From assembly GCA_026874595.1 (NCBI GenBank), contig CM049315.1, positions 59,892,889 through 59,956,888 of the forward strand: a DNA stretch of 64,000 bases. Reading direction: 5' to 3'. Positions 10,942 through 23,570 of this stretch are shown here, one piece after another. A program made the translations under genes and the position numbers. Positions within the stretch are counted from its first letter, which is position 1; every line of letters begins with the position of its first letter. This stretch comes from Sipunculus nudus (lineage: Eukaryota > Annelida > Sipuncula > Golfingiida > Sipunculidae). The notes under the pieces were generated by a model. The model was not told the DNA's origin. It saw only the letters and a list, made by a program, of their open reading frames with translations, and did not search any database.

Positions 10942-11850
10942 TCGCTCAACTCCGTACCGTTGCATCAGTCCATGCACATCATGGGGGGATTAGCGTTGTT
11001 CAGATATAGTTCATGCCTCATCATTTTTGATCACCTAGAGTATGTCACTTAAAAATAAGGTTCAGCATTAAAGGTTTGTACCAGCCAAGCTGTGTACTGT
11101 CCTGGCTGACCCTACTTTTAATTCTAAACAGTTGCTGTATGGCTGAGTGGGAGGGGAAGAGTATATTTGGTATAGAATCGTATTTTTAAACTTATTCTAT
11201 TGGACTCTGCGTGCTGTATGGGTTATTGCTCTATCAGAAACAGGAATCCTGACATCTCTAAAAAAAATAATAGAACAGGACAATGAGCAAGTGCTATCAT
11301 CAGGTTGTAGTAAATATGGTTCTTGGTTAGTTACCCAATGTACCAGTAGATGTCTCTCTCAGTGTAACCCTACAGTGTTCTTGCTGCTGCTTAAAGTAGA
11401 GATTGTTCAGCAAAGCATGGACCAATGGAAGCAAGTAGCAACTGTAAACAGGTTGTGTTCATATGCTGTATTACATAAGAATTGTTAATGAACTTTCAAA
11501 TGAAGCTGTTAAGGCATGATTAATGTTAATAGGTCATTGCCATCAGCGGCATCCTGGTGGCCTCAGTATTGACATTGTGTGCCACAATAATATTATTGTT
11601 TGTGATGCCATGATGAGTGCTTCATTATAAAGTTTGACAGAGCTATATGGAGTACATTTTAATTACTTTCCATGTATTACCTGATTATGAATGGTTTTAA
11701 GTGCTTTGTTTCAGTCTCGTTGTGCTTCTAGTGCAGTGTACAGATGATTTAATATAACCATGTAGTCGTGAATGTTTTGTTCATCATCATTTCCATGTTA
11801 GTGTCATTACTTATATTACAGTCAATAAAAAATCTCCCTTTTTTAATTTG
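10942..11850 (+). other. HMGB 3' UTR (inferred)
   Basis: About 0.9 kb between the stop codon and the first strong poly(A) signal. A 113-codon open frame (11147-11488) has no recognised similarity and is treated as chance. The exact cleavage site is unknown. Confidence 0.6.
11824..11829 (+). terminator. Poly(A) signal AATAAA for HMGB
   Basis: Canonical AATAAA, followed within 20-40 bases by T-rich and GT-rich sequence ('cccttttttaatttgttcttctc'-type, 11838-11870), as expected of a cleavage/polyadenylation region. Confidence 0.6.
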
Positions 11851-11869
11851 TTCTTCTCTATTTTTGGGG

Positions 11870-14140
11870 TGTATGCAAGTATCAAAGATTTGGATTTTTC
11901 ATGTGAATTGATGTGTGTGAGCAAATCCTCAACTGTAAGGACAGTTTTATCCCTTCAGGTGACCAGGAACTAATTAGTGTAACATTGGTAAAGAGCTTGC
12001 ACAAGTCTGGTGGAATTAATAGATTATCGAAGGCTTTTATTCCAGCACATGCAGGGCATTTCCACTGTGACCTGCATTGCATTTTCTCTAGTTTCCAAAA
12101 ATTGATCATGAAATAAATCAGTCGTTCTTTTCAAAGTCAAATCTTGCAGGTGATGAAAACAATAGAGATGAACCTTTAAACAATACCAAGACACGAAATA
12201 GTTTACATAAAAGATCAATATTACAGCGGGACCAGTTTTAGGGACACAAAAATTTAACATAATCTCATAAATTTCATTTTAGATTATGAATAATATAAGA
12301 CTTGCCTTGTCGGCTAACACAGATGCTTGTGACTTAATAGTGCATAAATATAGCCAGGGTTCTGTTCCATGATCTCGCTTCTCGGGCCTTCAGAATTTTA
12401 CAGAACAATGCCCCTCCATGCTGCTTTATAAAAAAGTCTATGATATATAACAAGTTCAGCTGCTGTGACAGCTGTGGACCGCTACTATAAACTGCTGTAG
12501 TAGAATATGTATTACGCTTCGAATGTACAAAGCTATGTTCACAAAAGCTGGAATCGCCCAAAATTTCTGGACCAGTCCTTTTCTATATAAGATGGAATTC
12601 TAGTGAATGCTCGGTGATTTTAAATATCTTTTTGTTTTTGTATTTATTTTAATTCATTGTCAAAATTCTTGTCAGGCGTGATCGGTATTTGAACTTTTTT
12701 GTAAACTTCGATTAGCCTGAAACCCGGATAGGTATAATAAGATAGCATCGAATTCATCCGTGTTAGTCTTCCCTAAAAACGTTACTACCCGACAAAATAA
12801 GTACTTCACGATTAGATCATAACTAAATGATTTCCATTATTGTTACTTTTGACATTCATGACTTACTTTAAAAGTCATGCACAAATGTGATCTGAATTGA
12901 TCGTGTGAAGGAGGCCAGGGAGACAAAACGTTTCAGTGCCTCCCAGCAAATGCATGTTATGTCCAATTAGTCGAAACTTTTAACAGCAGGTGGCAGCACA
13001 ACCCAATCTCTTGTAAATTAAACTTTGCTGCTCCACTGTATGAGAGTGTGTTTATGATCTCCTAGTCATGTCAGCTGACTGCCGAGGTGTGCGTGAAGGG
13101 GGAGGGGGTGCTTGCGAGTTGTGAGGTCCATCAGCGTACAGTTTTGTACTACTGCAACCTCTTCTTTAGACTGACCCAGTCGATACAGGGGTTAAGACTT
13201 AATTCCTCCCGCTGACAGACCAACCAAACATGCTCATTTGTCTGTGTCGCATTGCTAAGAACAGGTACTGCTACCTCGCGACAAATTATATTACTAATTA
13301 AAGGCACTCTGCCCGACTTATTTCATCGACTGGTTGCACCTGGTGGGTTTTGGACGGTTAGCACCACATATACTAGTATCATTGCCTTGCGTGAACTATA
13401 AGGTCTTTTCCAGTTACGTCAGCATTTATTAGTGGTCTTTCCCACACAGCGCAGAATCGGACTCAGAAGGGTATGACACTGCTGGTTAGGGATTAGGGTT
13501 TTCAAAACTACGCCCAACAATGTACTGGGGCTTCTCCAGCGGCGTAGGAATAAATGTGGTAGAGAGGGTAATGTAGTCCGTTGTTTGTTCTAGGCAAATT
13601 ACATAAACATGGTTGTTTTTGTAGTAAGGAATTTACGAAATGTGAGATGTAAACAGGAACCGTGAAATGTGAACAGATGGTGTTTCCTTGAATTGTATCA
13701 AATTTTATATTCGAAGTTAAGACAAAAAGGTCCGGCCGTCCAACAGTGCCTAACTGGATGAGGTTTGTTTTGAGTGGAAACGACCTCTGGCAACACAGTG
13801 GGTGTGTCCCAGGTATTTACTCCAAACCAACGTGGTTCATTCAGTCATCGCCTATCGCGCGTTTCCAGTTGGCTAGTGATATCCGGCTTTAATCTGTCTT
13901 AATATTATTAGACCCTCCCATAAATGTTGAGTCCGACGGCCATTCCCCGAGAGTTTCAACAATAAAACCCGCGCACTTACCACCCATTGATACACATAGT
14001 GCGCATTGTACACAAGACTAGCGCGCGGGTCAAGCGTGCGCTCCGAATGCTGCCGTCGACAATATCTAAACACACTAAAGCGGCTACAACGCGCGTGACA
14101 TGCATTATATAGGATGGTATTAACCGAGCACATGTTGTAT
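11870..14140. other. Intergenic, no gene seen
   Basis: No exon of either neighbouring gene was recognised. The segment 12983-12996 contains a CTCF-like motif; 13125-13318 is weakly related to 1148-1312. Otherwise featureless. Confidence 0.5.
12983..12996 (+). promoter_or_regulatory. CTCF-like motif
   Basis: The 13-mer from 12984 (CAGCAGGTGGCAG) fits the degenerate core CASYAGRKGGCRS with no mismatch. Binding is inference. Confidence 0.3.
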
Positions 14141-14149
14141 AGTTTGTTG

Positions 14150-15650
14150 CTTGCCGGAAATCTTCGATTTCGGCAAGCATGTTGGTCAGTTGCGTATGTC
14201 TGTTTGTGTGTTTGTTTGTCACGATGTTTGTTTGTTTGTCAGTACTCTGCTGGCCACAATTTTTTAGCAATCGATCTGAAACTTTCAGGGTTGATTGAAA
14301 GACAAAAGTCCTGGTAGCCTATTGTTTTTGGTAGGCATAAGTTAAAGGTCAAGGTCAAGGTCATCGAAAAACGTCGAAATTTTATTTTCATCATAACTTT
14401 GTAACTATTGATCCTATCTTCACAAACTTAGGTTCATTTTCTTCCTCTGTGTCTTCTTCATAACATGGTCTTGTCATCTTTGCTCAAATTTGTGTCACTT
14501 AGTCAGTATGTCTGTCTGTCTGTCAGTTGACCTCAATTTCACCTTCTTGCTGGTGCTTCTGTGTTACATATAGCATTCTACAGGCCATAGTTTTGCAAGA
14601 ATCCTTTTGAAATTGGTGAATCTTATGTCTTACACTAATATCTCAAAATTGATTTTTCATTTTCGGGATGTGGCCTCTAGGGGGCGCTGCACTTAAACTT
14701 CATCAACGTATAATTTTGTTGACAATATCTCCGAAACTATACACCTGAATTACATAAACTATAGCTTAATTTCTTCCCCTGAGTCTTCTCCATAACTAGG
14801 TCAAGTCATCTGGCCTCAGCTTTGTGTCACTTTGGCAGTATGTCTGTCTATCTGTCAGGTGTCATCAATTTCGCCTTCTTGCTTGTTCTTGTGTCTAACA
14901 TATAGCATTCTACAGGCCACAGTTTTGCAGGAATCCTTTTGAAACTGATACATCTTAAGTCCTACACTAATCTCTCGAAAGTGATTTTTCAGTTTCGGAA
15001 AATAGCGGCTAGGGGGCACTGCACCTGAAACACTAGAACATATCATTTTTTGCCCATATCTCTGAGACTTTAAACCTAAATTTCATAAACTGTAGCTTAT
15101 TTTTTTCCTCTGTCTTCTTCATAACATAGTTAAGTCTTTTTGTCTCTACTTTGTGCCGCTTTGTCAGTATGTCGGTCACTTCAAAACACTTCAAAATGTT
15201 ATTTTTCTCATAACTTTGTCCATTCTGGTCCTATCTTCACAAACTTTGGCTCATTTTTTTTCACCTTCATCTTCTACATAACTAAGTCTAGTCAACTGAT
15301 CTCAACTTTGTGTCACTTTGTCAATATGTCTGTCTGTTTGCAAGTTGTCCTAAATGTTGCCTTCTTGCTGGTTCTTGCCTTTGTTATAATAGCATTCTAT
15401 AGGCCACAGTTTACCAGGAATCACTTTGCAACTTTCACCTATAGTATATTGAAACGAATTCTTGAAGCTGTATATCTATTTTTAAATAGGTCAAAGTCAT
15501 GAAAACACGTCAGATTATTATTTCCATCGTAACTGTGTCAATATTGGTCCAAACTTTACAAACAATGGCTTATTGTTTCCTCTTTGTCTTCTTTATTACA
15601 TGCTCTCATTATCTGTCTTCCAATCTGGGTCAGAGGGTTTCCGGCAAGCG
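14150..15650 (+). mobile_element. Family E non-autonomous element with hairpin end and ~350-400-bp degenerate internal repeats
   Basis: The left end is a strong hairpin (14150-14177; CTTGCCGGAAATC with GATTTCGGCAAG, one bulge). The right end (TTTCCGGCAAGC near 15638-15649) is the inverted match of GCTTGCCGGAAA. Inside are at least three degenerate repeats sharing 'agcattctacaggccacagtttt', 'aactttgtcc..cctatcttcacaaact' and 'tatgtctgtctgt'. A TTTG/TGTC microsatellite lies near the left end. No long coding frame. It resembles pearl/Helentron-type elements of molluscs in layout. Confidence 0.65.
14674..14687 (+). promoter_or_regulatory. CTCF-like motif inside family E repeat
   Basis: CCTCTAGGGGGCGC fits the CTCF core with one mismatch. 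The next internal repeat has the related CTAGGGGGCACTGC near 15008, so the motif may be part of the element. Confidence 0.3.
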
Positions 15651-16705
15651 CGTGACCTATGGTCGTCTTGTTTATTTTTGTAAAAAAGGAGTAATCTTGG
15701 TAACCAGCCTTGATTGTATACAAATATTTATCTGTTAGTGACCAAACATGTTCTAGATATGTCAGAACTCGATCACTATTCTATGTTATATTTATGTACT
15801 TGTGTCGCTTTTGTTGCACGTCTTTTATCCAGATACATATAAATAATTATAAAAGTGAATTATATAACAAACGTTTTCCGCACAGTTTAATCTTGAATGC
15901 AAGTGCTGGGGAGGGGAAACCCACTTTTAAGTTGAGTCATTATCAGATTTCTTACGCGGCAAGCGCCTGTCACGCGTCAAGAATTGCAAAAATTTGTCTG
16001 TTCTGCTAAAGATTAACAGACAGAAGCGACTTTTTCAAGATTTGACGCGTGATGCGTGCGCTGATTATCCAGATTACTATTTTAAAAAAGAAAAAAAATA
16101 TACAACAGGTGCATGCATGGTAAATACCATCCAATCTGACGCGTGTCGTGTTCGCTATAGTGTGTTTTGAATTTGCTGCGAGCCATACGCGTGGGGCACG
16201 CTTGACGCTTGGTCTGTTTTGGGCTGTAAATAGTGTGTTATGGGCTTTATGGTAACGAACTCGTACGGATTGCGTGACAGTGCGTAAAACCAGGACCTCG
16301 CGGATCCCGGTCCCCAAGAGAAATCTAAAGCCCAAAACTCACTAAGCTGTTTTTCCATGTGTCTGTAAATTTCGTACGTCTCGTACGCAAAAAAAATTCC
16401 ATCCCTCTTTTTAAGATGAACTGTTTCCATGTTCGATGTGTACGTTTTAACGTGCTCCGCATGTAAATCCGCAAAACGGACCGTATCGAAACGGATTGGT
16501 GAGCGATTCATCCGTTTTGCGGATGGTAAAAATGCCAACATTTCCTAACAGTGCCCCTACGCTAGGTCACCGGTTGCATTTAAAATAAAATTGTGCATGT
16601 TTACAGTTTCTAAAAAGGCAGGCGAAAGGGAACCAACAAGAAAAACGTACGTACTTATCGGAATAGTTTTTACGGACTGCGCACTATGGATCGTACGTAA
16701 TGGCC

Positions 16706-18863
16706 GGGGCTGTCCCACTTAGGCGACTACAGGCGACTAGGCTGTCGCCTCATGGTCGCCGAAAAACAGGCGACTGGACCTCCGCTACGTTAATAGTCTA
16801 CGACAAGCTAGAACAGGTTGACGACTAACTGACGTCAATCTACGACATGCTGCCGACAACCGGCGACACAATCGCCGCGACAAAGGACAATCACCTACGA
16901 AAACCTATGACCATGCACATCTAGGACAAAGTAAGACTACACTGGCGACAACCTACGACACCAGAATTCATGCTACGTCCACCCTCGACAACCTTCGACT
17001 ATGTGAGGAGCCGGAGACAAGAATGGGCCCTGTTTCAAGTACACTAGCCAACGACAGGACGTTAGGGCCCTGCGCGGGCTGTAAAATTGAACCCGTACCC
17101 GCCCCGCATCATGCCCTGTCAGCCCGCCCCGCAATCAAAGAAATAAATTCAGCCCATCCAGCCCCGCAGGTACTATGATTCTTTCATGCCCGCACCCGCC
17201 CCGCAAAATCTTCTTTCAGCCCGCACTCGCATTTTTCAAGTTTCCGGCCCGCAGTCCAGCCCGCAAAATAATTAAAAATAGTAATCGGATCCAAAGGTTT
17301 ACATATTAAGATATTTTACAGCACATGTATAAGACACGCTTATTATTAATATATATGAAATGTTTGACGATTGGAATGAAAAATTAATTTGAATACGTTT
17401 TTGCAATAATTCAAACCATAATTCATGAAATATTTTTAAAGACATGTTTGATTGGTTAGATGGATTTACTAAATACATAATAATTTAACACACCTTAAAT
17501 ATGTTTTCATATTTTACAAGGGAAATATCTTAAACAAGCCTTTGGTTGATTGTGTCTGTTGCAACTTAAATATATATAAAAAAGTAAAGACTTCTTTCAA
17601 ATATGTGCACCCAAAGTGACCCTTTAGAATAGTATTGGCTAATCACAAGCCATCAAACTACTGAGATGTTGCTGATTAAATTTTTTAAAGTCATAATATG
17701 CTATTTAGCTGAGACTGAGACAAATCAGGTCAAGGGAGTAAAGGGGTAATCTGATCGATGTGGCTTTAGGTTAAGGATGTTCATTGAGATCTAGACATGG
17801 CCAGACTCTGAGTTTCTTACAGCCGCCAGAGCCTTGTTTCTAACAGCAATCATCAACACATTATGCTGTGACCAAACAGGGATTTACCAGCCAGTTGTCA
17901 ATGTCAGTTACAATTAGACGGCACATGGAGTTAAAAGTTTAAGGAGTCCACCTTAGGCTTTGTGCAGTTCTAGGTCAGTTGAGTCACCTACAGAGCCAGC
18001 TGTAGCCACACACTGTCTATTTCAAGATCAAAGGTAATCAAGCCCTTGCTTCACTCCCAGCCATATTAAATAACATGTGAGACATGACTCAAGTACAGGG
18101 TTACAGTCCATATACAACATCAGGCCTGGTAACTTTATACAAAATAAAGACCAGCTCCCATTGCAAGGATAATTGTTTAAAGTCTAGATTTCAGATTAAG
18201 GATGCATCACCTATTTTTTATAACATATTGACGTTTTACCTAGAAAAGACACATATTAGCATAGTGTTGTTACAACTGTCAGTCAGTGTAAGGGGTTACC
18301 AGGAATAAATTTTTTTTTTTCAAATTATCTTTTCATATTACTATTTTTACGACACCTGAAAACATTTTATACAAAAATACTAGTTTCTTCAAATGATATT
18401 TTTTTAAAGTATAATTTTATATTCATGTTTTACTGAACTGCCAGATCATCAACCCGCAGCCCGCCCCGCCCCGCACAGACTTCATTTCGGCCCGCCCCGC
18501 ACTTTCTTAGATGTAGCCCGCCCCGCCTCGCAAAGATTCCTATGTGGGGGCCCGCGAGGGACCGCGGGCTACAGGCCTTCGCGGCCTGCGGGTCAAAACC
18601 CGCCCCGCGCAGGGCCCTAAAAGACGTACGACAACCCGCGACACCTGGCGATAGCTTGCGACAGGACCCTCGACAAGCCACGTCATCTTGCGACAGCGTA
18701 CGACCGCACCTACGCCAGTAGAAGACAAGCTACGCACACTAGCGTAAAAAAAAGCTGTCGCCTGAGAATTTTGAACATGTTGAAAATCCAGCGGCGACAG
18801 GTAAGAGGCCACGCGTCTTTTGGCGACTTCGGACAACTACAGTCGCCTAAGTGGGACAGCCCC
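16706..18863. mobile_element. Middle element of the nest, perfect 23-bp terminal inverted repeats
   Basis: The inverted repeats at 16706-16728 and 18841-18863 are identical over 23 bp and begin GGGGCTGTCCCACTTAGGCG. Subterminal DNA carries many GGCGAC/GTCGCC blocks and degenerate 'acgacaacctacgac' repeats. No transposase frame. Target duplication not evident. Interrupted by a hAT-like element. Confidence 0.8.
17063..18619. mobile_element. Innermost hAT-like non-autonomous element
   Basis: Perfect 16-17-bp inverted ends starting TAGGGCCCTGCGCGGG (17063-17078 and 18604-18619). Both subterminal regions contain many GCCCGCCCCGC copies (17095-17265 and 18451-18605), as expected of clustered transposase-binding motifs. 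The flanks CAGGACGT and AAAGACGT agree at 6 of 8 positions, consistent with a decayed 8-bp hAT duplication. The ~1.2-kb AT-rich centre has no recognisable transposase. Confidence 0.75.
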
Positions 18864-19080
18864 ATAAATCTTTTGCGGATACGATATTTGTGGATAGATG
18901 TAAACACAGCTTTACGCGCGCGTCACGCGTCAAATCTGAAAAAAAGGCGCCTCGTTCTATTTATCAATGACAAAACTAACTAATGCGCGCGTAAAGCGAC
19001 AGCTTTTGCTCCTGCGGCGATTTTTGCCGCGTGGGAATTCCTGATAATGACATAACTAAAGAGAGGGTTTCCCTCCTCAG

Positions 19081-19787
19081 ATCTCTCATTATGCATGTAT
19101 ATTAACCTGCGGGTAAAACGTTTCATGGTACTTGGTGGTGACACTTGAGCCAAAAAGTATCTATAGAGGTGTTTATATCATGTGTGGTTAAAAATGTATA
19201 AAAATAAGATGTAATTTTTTATGATAACAATAAGATATTTTTACATGATAATTTTACAACTTACAGTCATGGACCCTGACGCACAGACCCTCCATACTCA
19301 TTGTTATACCACTTCTTTATTACATATTTGAACATCATGACATTCAGGCATAACACACCGATGTGATTTATTTGTTGTGTAAAGTATGTCTTATTTCAAT
19401 TTATCTTCATCTTTTTATATTTGCGTTTTATTCCATCTGACTACATCATTTGAAAAATGATGATATTTACGCCCCCCCCCCCCCACACACACACACTTTT
19501 TGGTCCGTATGACCTCTCTTTGAGAAATGACGTAAATTCCATGGAAAATCCATTGTATTTTCAGTAAGGGAATTAAATATAATGCAATTCACTTGAGTGA
19601 GAACAGTTGGAAACATACTTGTATGCCTAATATTTAAAATTAAAACCTAATATTGTGGTCTGCTTTTGAATTTTTAACAATTTTTGTACTGATTAATGTA
19701 TAATTATATATGACTGAAATCAGGTCAGTTTTTTTTTGTAAATTAATTGTTCTTTGTAATATTTATTTGATAATTACAACTTAATTG
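19081..19787. other. Intergenic, no gene seen
   Basis: AT-rich. Contains a 13-C run followed by (CA)n at 19472-19497. No further structure recognised. Confidence 0.5.
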
Positions 19788-20892
19788 TATCCGCCAAAAC
19801 GAAGTTTTGCGGATACTATGTTTTTGACCTGGTTCCGCCGCCGTCGCCGCCGCCGCAGCAGCGTTTGTTTCCGGAGAAATCCTCTGAGACTACTGGACTT
19901 ATTGTTCCGAAACTTACACCAATTATCGGGTCACATGTGAACTGGTGCCTAACCGTTGACCTCTGATCTTTCCTCTCTGCTCAGCGTCCATTTGTGAGTC
20001 TGTTTCCACACATAAACCCACATATCTCGGGAACCGTTTGACCGATCAGGAAAAATTTTTTGTCCAAATGTAGCTCTTGGATAGCTTTATAATAAACATA
20101 CACAAACAATGGTGGCGCCACCTGCAACCATGTTTGCACAGTCTCCATCTGTTCGTCTGCCTTGGGTTAAAATCACTCATATCTCTGCAGTGGTTTGACT
20201 AAATCACCTGAAATTCGGCATGCTTATACATCCTGGATAGCTTTCTTGATTTTATGAGAGGTAGCGCCACCTACATTCACGTTCACGCTGCAGACATCCA
20301 TGCTCATATCTCGGGACTGGTTTGACGTATCTTCCTGAAAATTTGCATGTGTATAGATCTCACATAGCTCTTTATCATACGCAAAAACTGGTGGCGCCAC
20401 CTGCAATCATTTTTGCACAGTGTCCGTCTGTTTGTTTGCCGTGGGATAAAATCACTCATATCTCGGCAGTGGTTTCACATATCTGCCTAAAAGTTTGCAG
20501 GTTTATACATCCTGGACAGCTTTCTTGATTTTATGACATGTGGCGCCACCTACATTCTAGTTTACGCTGCAGACATCCAAGCTCATATCTCGTGAACCGT
20601 TTGACTGATTTGGCCAAAAATTTGCATGTTTATAGATCTCACATAGCTCTTTGTCATACACAAAACTGGAGGGGCCAACTGCAACCATATTTGCACAGCG
20701 TCCGTCTGTTTGTCTGCTATGGGCTAAAATCACTTATATCTCAGTAGTGGTTCGACTTATGCAGACATCCATGCTAATAAGCAACACACCTCACTCTATT
20801 TCCCCTTGCCACTCAATCCATGCCTCACTTCACCCGTTCTACTCTGATTTTGGCGGATACACGTAGTCGCTTGTCGACTACCCGTATTCTAG
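19788..20892 (-). mobile_element. Family B hairpin-ended element, copy B1
   Basis: In - orientation it begins CTAGAATACGGGTAGTCG. A perfect stem follows (GTAGTCG / CGACTAC, loop ACAAG), then the arm GTATCCGCCAAAA, whose inverted match (TTTTGGCGGATAC) closes the other end. The core is ~150-bp degenerate repeats with the GTGGCGCCAC palindrome and phrases such as 'actcatatctc' and 'catgtttatagatctcacatagctctt'. A CCG-rich tract lies near 19840. Copies B2 and B3 share all of this. Non-autonomous. Confidence 0.8.
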
Positions 20893-21364
20893 TTTTCATG
20901 TGAGTTTGAAATGATACAAGTATTCTTAGCCTCTCAGTGGGCCTGCATTTGTTTCGTGCTTCATACCATGCACGCTTTTATAAATGGTTTTGAGTAAAAT
21001 TAAAAACCCAGTAACGGATATGAAGTTTTATTAAGATTTGGAGAAGACTATATTAGGGTGTAAATATTATCAATTGTCCACAAGTGATTCTGTAAATTCC
21101 AAATTTAATATTTGGTAATTTTTTCGTGTGGTGCAGCATGTGATTCAAAGTAGGAAATCGGTCAATATATACTGCTTTAGAAATGCATATTTTGTTTTAT
21201 TTTTGTAATTTTCCAAACCGTGCGAGGGGGATAAAAAGTGAATTAAACATGAAAAATATAACATTTATCTTTTTTTATGCATCATATCTATGAAGGGAAG
21301 AGGGGGGGGGGGACAGATTGGAGCTTAGCAGCCAAGACGGAATATATGCCAAATATAAGCACAT
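20893..21364. other. Intergenic, no gene seen
   Basis: AT-rich sequence with an 11-G run near 21302. Nothing else recognised. Confidence 0.5.
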
Positions 21365-21634
21365 TAATGCTAGTGGTTTTGATAAAAAAAGGCAGTCCTG
21401 AAGTGTTACAATAGGTTTTGTATGATAAAAATTGTGATATTCGCTTAATTTCTCGAATGAACGAATTCGCCGTAAGCTAATTTTAGGTTTGGTAGGAAAA
21501 CTAAGGGACATCTAACTGTATGCTGAATTCCAGATTCATAATTTCAACGGCGTCAAAACGTGCCAGCCTAACAGACAGACAGGCAGTGACTGATCACTTT
21601 TGCTCAGTTCAGTTATAGTCAGCTGAGCTAAAAA
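21365..21634 (+). mobile_element. Family A fragment, diverged 3' end
   Basis: Contains 'ggcagtcctgaagtgt', 'gacatctaac', 'atgctgaatt', 'gtcaaaacgtgcca', a short CAGACAGACAGG tract and the terminal 'cagctgagctaaaaa' of family A, with much divergence. Confidence 0.65.
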
Positions 21635-22251
21635 TGAGGAAATCGATTTTTGGGGTACGTGATTCGGGTTTTTTTTACTATATAAACTGTCCAACTGCAA
21701 AGTGCTTTGTGACTCATCCGATTGAGCATTTACAGACTTCCTATAGTAGCTGATTCCTCGTCATTACCTTCGACATCTTTCCTCTTCGTCGTTCATCAGG
21801 AGATCAATTCATTTAAGTGGGAACGCCTCTTTATAACAAACAAAATAGCAGAAACACTTTCTAATGTGTAGCTAGTCGTATGTATCAGGCTTGACGTTAA
21901 CACCGTTTAGGATCAGTGCTTTCAAATCATTTTCCAACCTTTATCAAAACCTTTACAGGTGGATACTATAGGTTCCAGGGATTTTGGTGAACAAAACCAA
22001 CATACTGGATGACTTTCAATAAATTTATTTCAGACTTCACGATGAAAATGCGGACACAAAAATAGAAGGCATATGATGAAAACACAACAGATGAGGCACT
22101 TACACAGTCATGCAACACAACAGGCCTCGCACTGGGTACACACGTACACTGAATATATGCACATCCTGGAAAGGTCATACCCCGTGACCCCTATGTCATC
22201 ACACGAGAATCAACAGGTTTAGCCTTTTGTATATAATAAAACTGTATAACA

Positions 22252-22314
<63 letters not shown>

Positions 22315-22562
22315 GCATATATCTTGGATAAATTAACACATCATCATGTTTTAGCCTAAATATTATGTTCACATATTTGGAATGTGTACTGACAAAAGCC
22401 AACAGAAATCTTTATCCTGGTCAGTTTTTTAGCCAGTCCTCGAGTCTGGCTTCTATTTTAGTTGTAAAATTTTAACAATTTAAACATAATTCGCCCAGAA
22501 TTATATACAAAATGTGTCAGCATTCAAGAATTCAGCTTTTACAGCCCAGGTTGTTAAATTCA
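21635..22562. other. Intergenic, (TA)n at 22253-22311
   Basis: No gene. On the - strand, AATAAA around 22022-22027 could end a long flippase transcript, but this would imply a ~6-kb 3' UTR and is only a guess. Confidence 0.4.
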
Positions 22563-23570
22563 TTTGATAATTCTAACCTTCTACAACACATTCTCTCAGA
22601 TAACTCTTGATCTCTTGATAACTTTAACCTTCTACAACCCAGGCTGTTAAGAGTCACTTGATAACTTTAACCTTCTACAACCGAGGCTGTTAAGAGTCAC
22701 TTGATAACTTTAACCTTCTACAACCGAGGCTGTTAAGAGTCACTTGATAACTTTAACCTTCTTCAACCGAGTCTGTTAAGAGTCACTTGATAACTTTAAC
22801 CTTCTACAACCGAGGCTGTTAAGAGTCACTTGATAACTTTAACCTTCTACAACCGAGTCTGTTAAGCGTCACTTGATAACTTTAACCTTCTACAACCGAG
22901 GCTGTCAAGTTTCACTTGATAACTGTAACCTTCTACAACCGAGGCTGTTAAGAGTCACTTGATAACTTTAACCTTCTACAACCGAGGCTGTTAAGAGTCA
23001 CTTGATAACTTTAACCTTCTTCAACCGAGTCTGTTAAGAGTCACTTGATAACTTTAACCTTCTACAACCGAGGCTATTAAGAGTCACTTGATAACTTTAA
23101 CCTTGTACAACCGAGGCTGTTAAGAGTCATTTGATAACTTTAACCTTCTACAACCGAGGCTGTTAAGTTTCACTTGATAACTGTAACCTTCTACAACCGA
23201 GGCTGTTAAGAGTCACTTGATAACTTTAACCTTCTACAACCGAGGCTGTTAAGAGTCACTTGATAACTTTAACCTTCTTCAACCGAGTCTGTGAAGAGTC
23301 ACTTGATAACTTTAACCTTCTACAACCGAGGCTGTTATGAGTCACTTGATAACTTTAACCTTCTACAACCGAGGCTGTTAAGAGTCATTTGATAACTTTA
23401 ACCTTCTACAACCGAGTCTGTTAAGAGTCACTTGATAACTTTAACCTTCTACAACCGAGTCTGTTAAGAGTCACTTGATAACTTTAACATTCTACAACCG
23501 AGTCTGTTAAGAGTCACTTGATAACTTTAACATTCTACATCCGAGGTTGTTAGAGTCACTTGTTAAACTT
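22563..23570. repeat. 43-bp minisatellite, about 22 copies
   Basis: Unit is 'cacttgataactttaacc' + 'ttctacaaccgaggctgtta' + 'agagt' (43 bp). Copies are highly similar, with GAGGCTG/GAGTCTG and CTACAA/CTTCAA variants that recur in blocks, suggesting recent multi-unit duplication. Confidence 0.95.

Larger units (their letters stand above)
15906..19080. mobile_element. Outermost element of a three-level nest (inverted ends CTGRGGAGGG)
   Basis: The left arm 15906-15960 (CTGGGGAGGGGAAACCC ... gtcattatcag ... acgcggcaa) matches the reverse complement of the right arm 19030-19080 (CTGAGGAGGGAAACCC ... gtcattatcag ... acgcggcaa). ACGCGTCA-type motifs occur just inside both arms. No clear target duplication was found, so the exact ends are approximate. 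The element is interrupted by the 16706-18863 element. Confidence 0.55.

Noticed and set aside
11147-11488. 113-codon + strand frame downstream of HMGB
   Set aside because: Lies between the HMGB stop and its poly(A) signal, shows no recognisable domain and no splice support.
14114-14317. Short frame rich in VCLCVCLS
   Set aside because: Product of the TGTC/TTTG microsatellite at the left end of family E.
16155-16541. 128-codon - strand frame
   Set aside because: Sits inside the outer nested element, overlaps another - strand frame, and resembles no transposase or host protein I know.
22563-23570. Possible CRISPR array
   Set aside because: The units are contiguous with no unique spacers, the sequence is animal, and no cas genes are present; it is a minisatellite.
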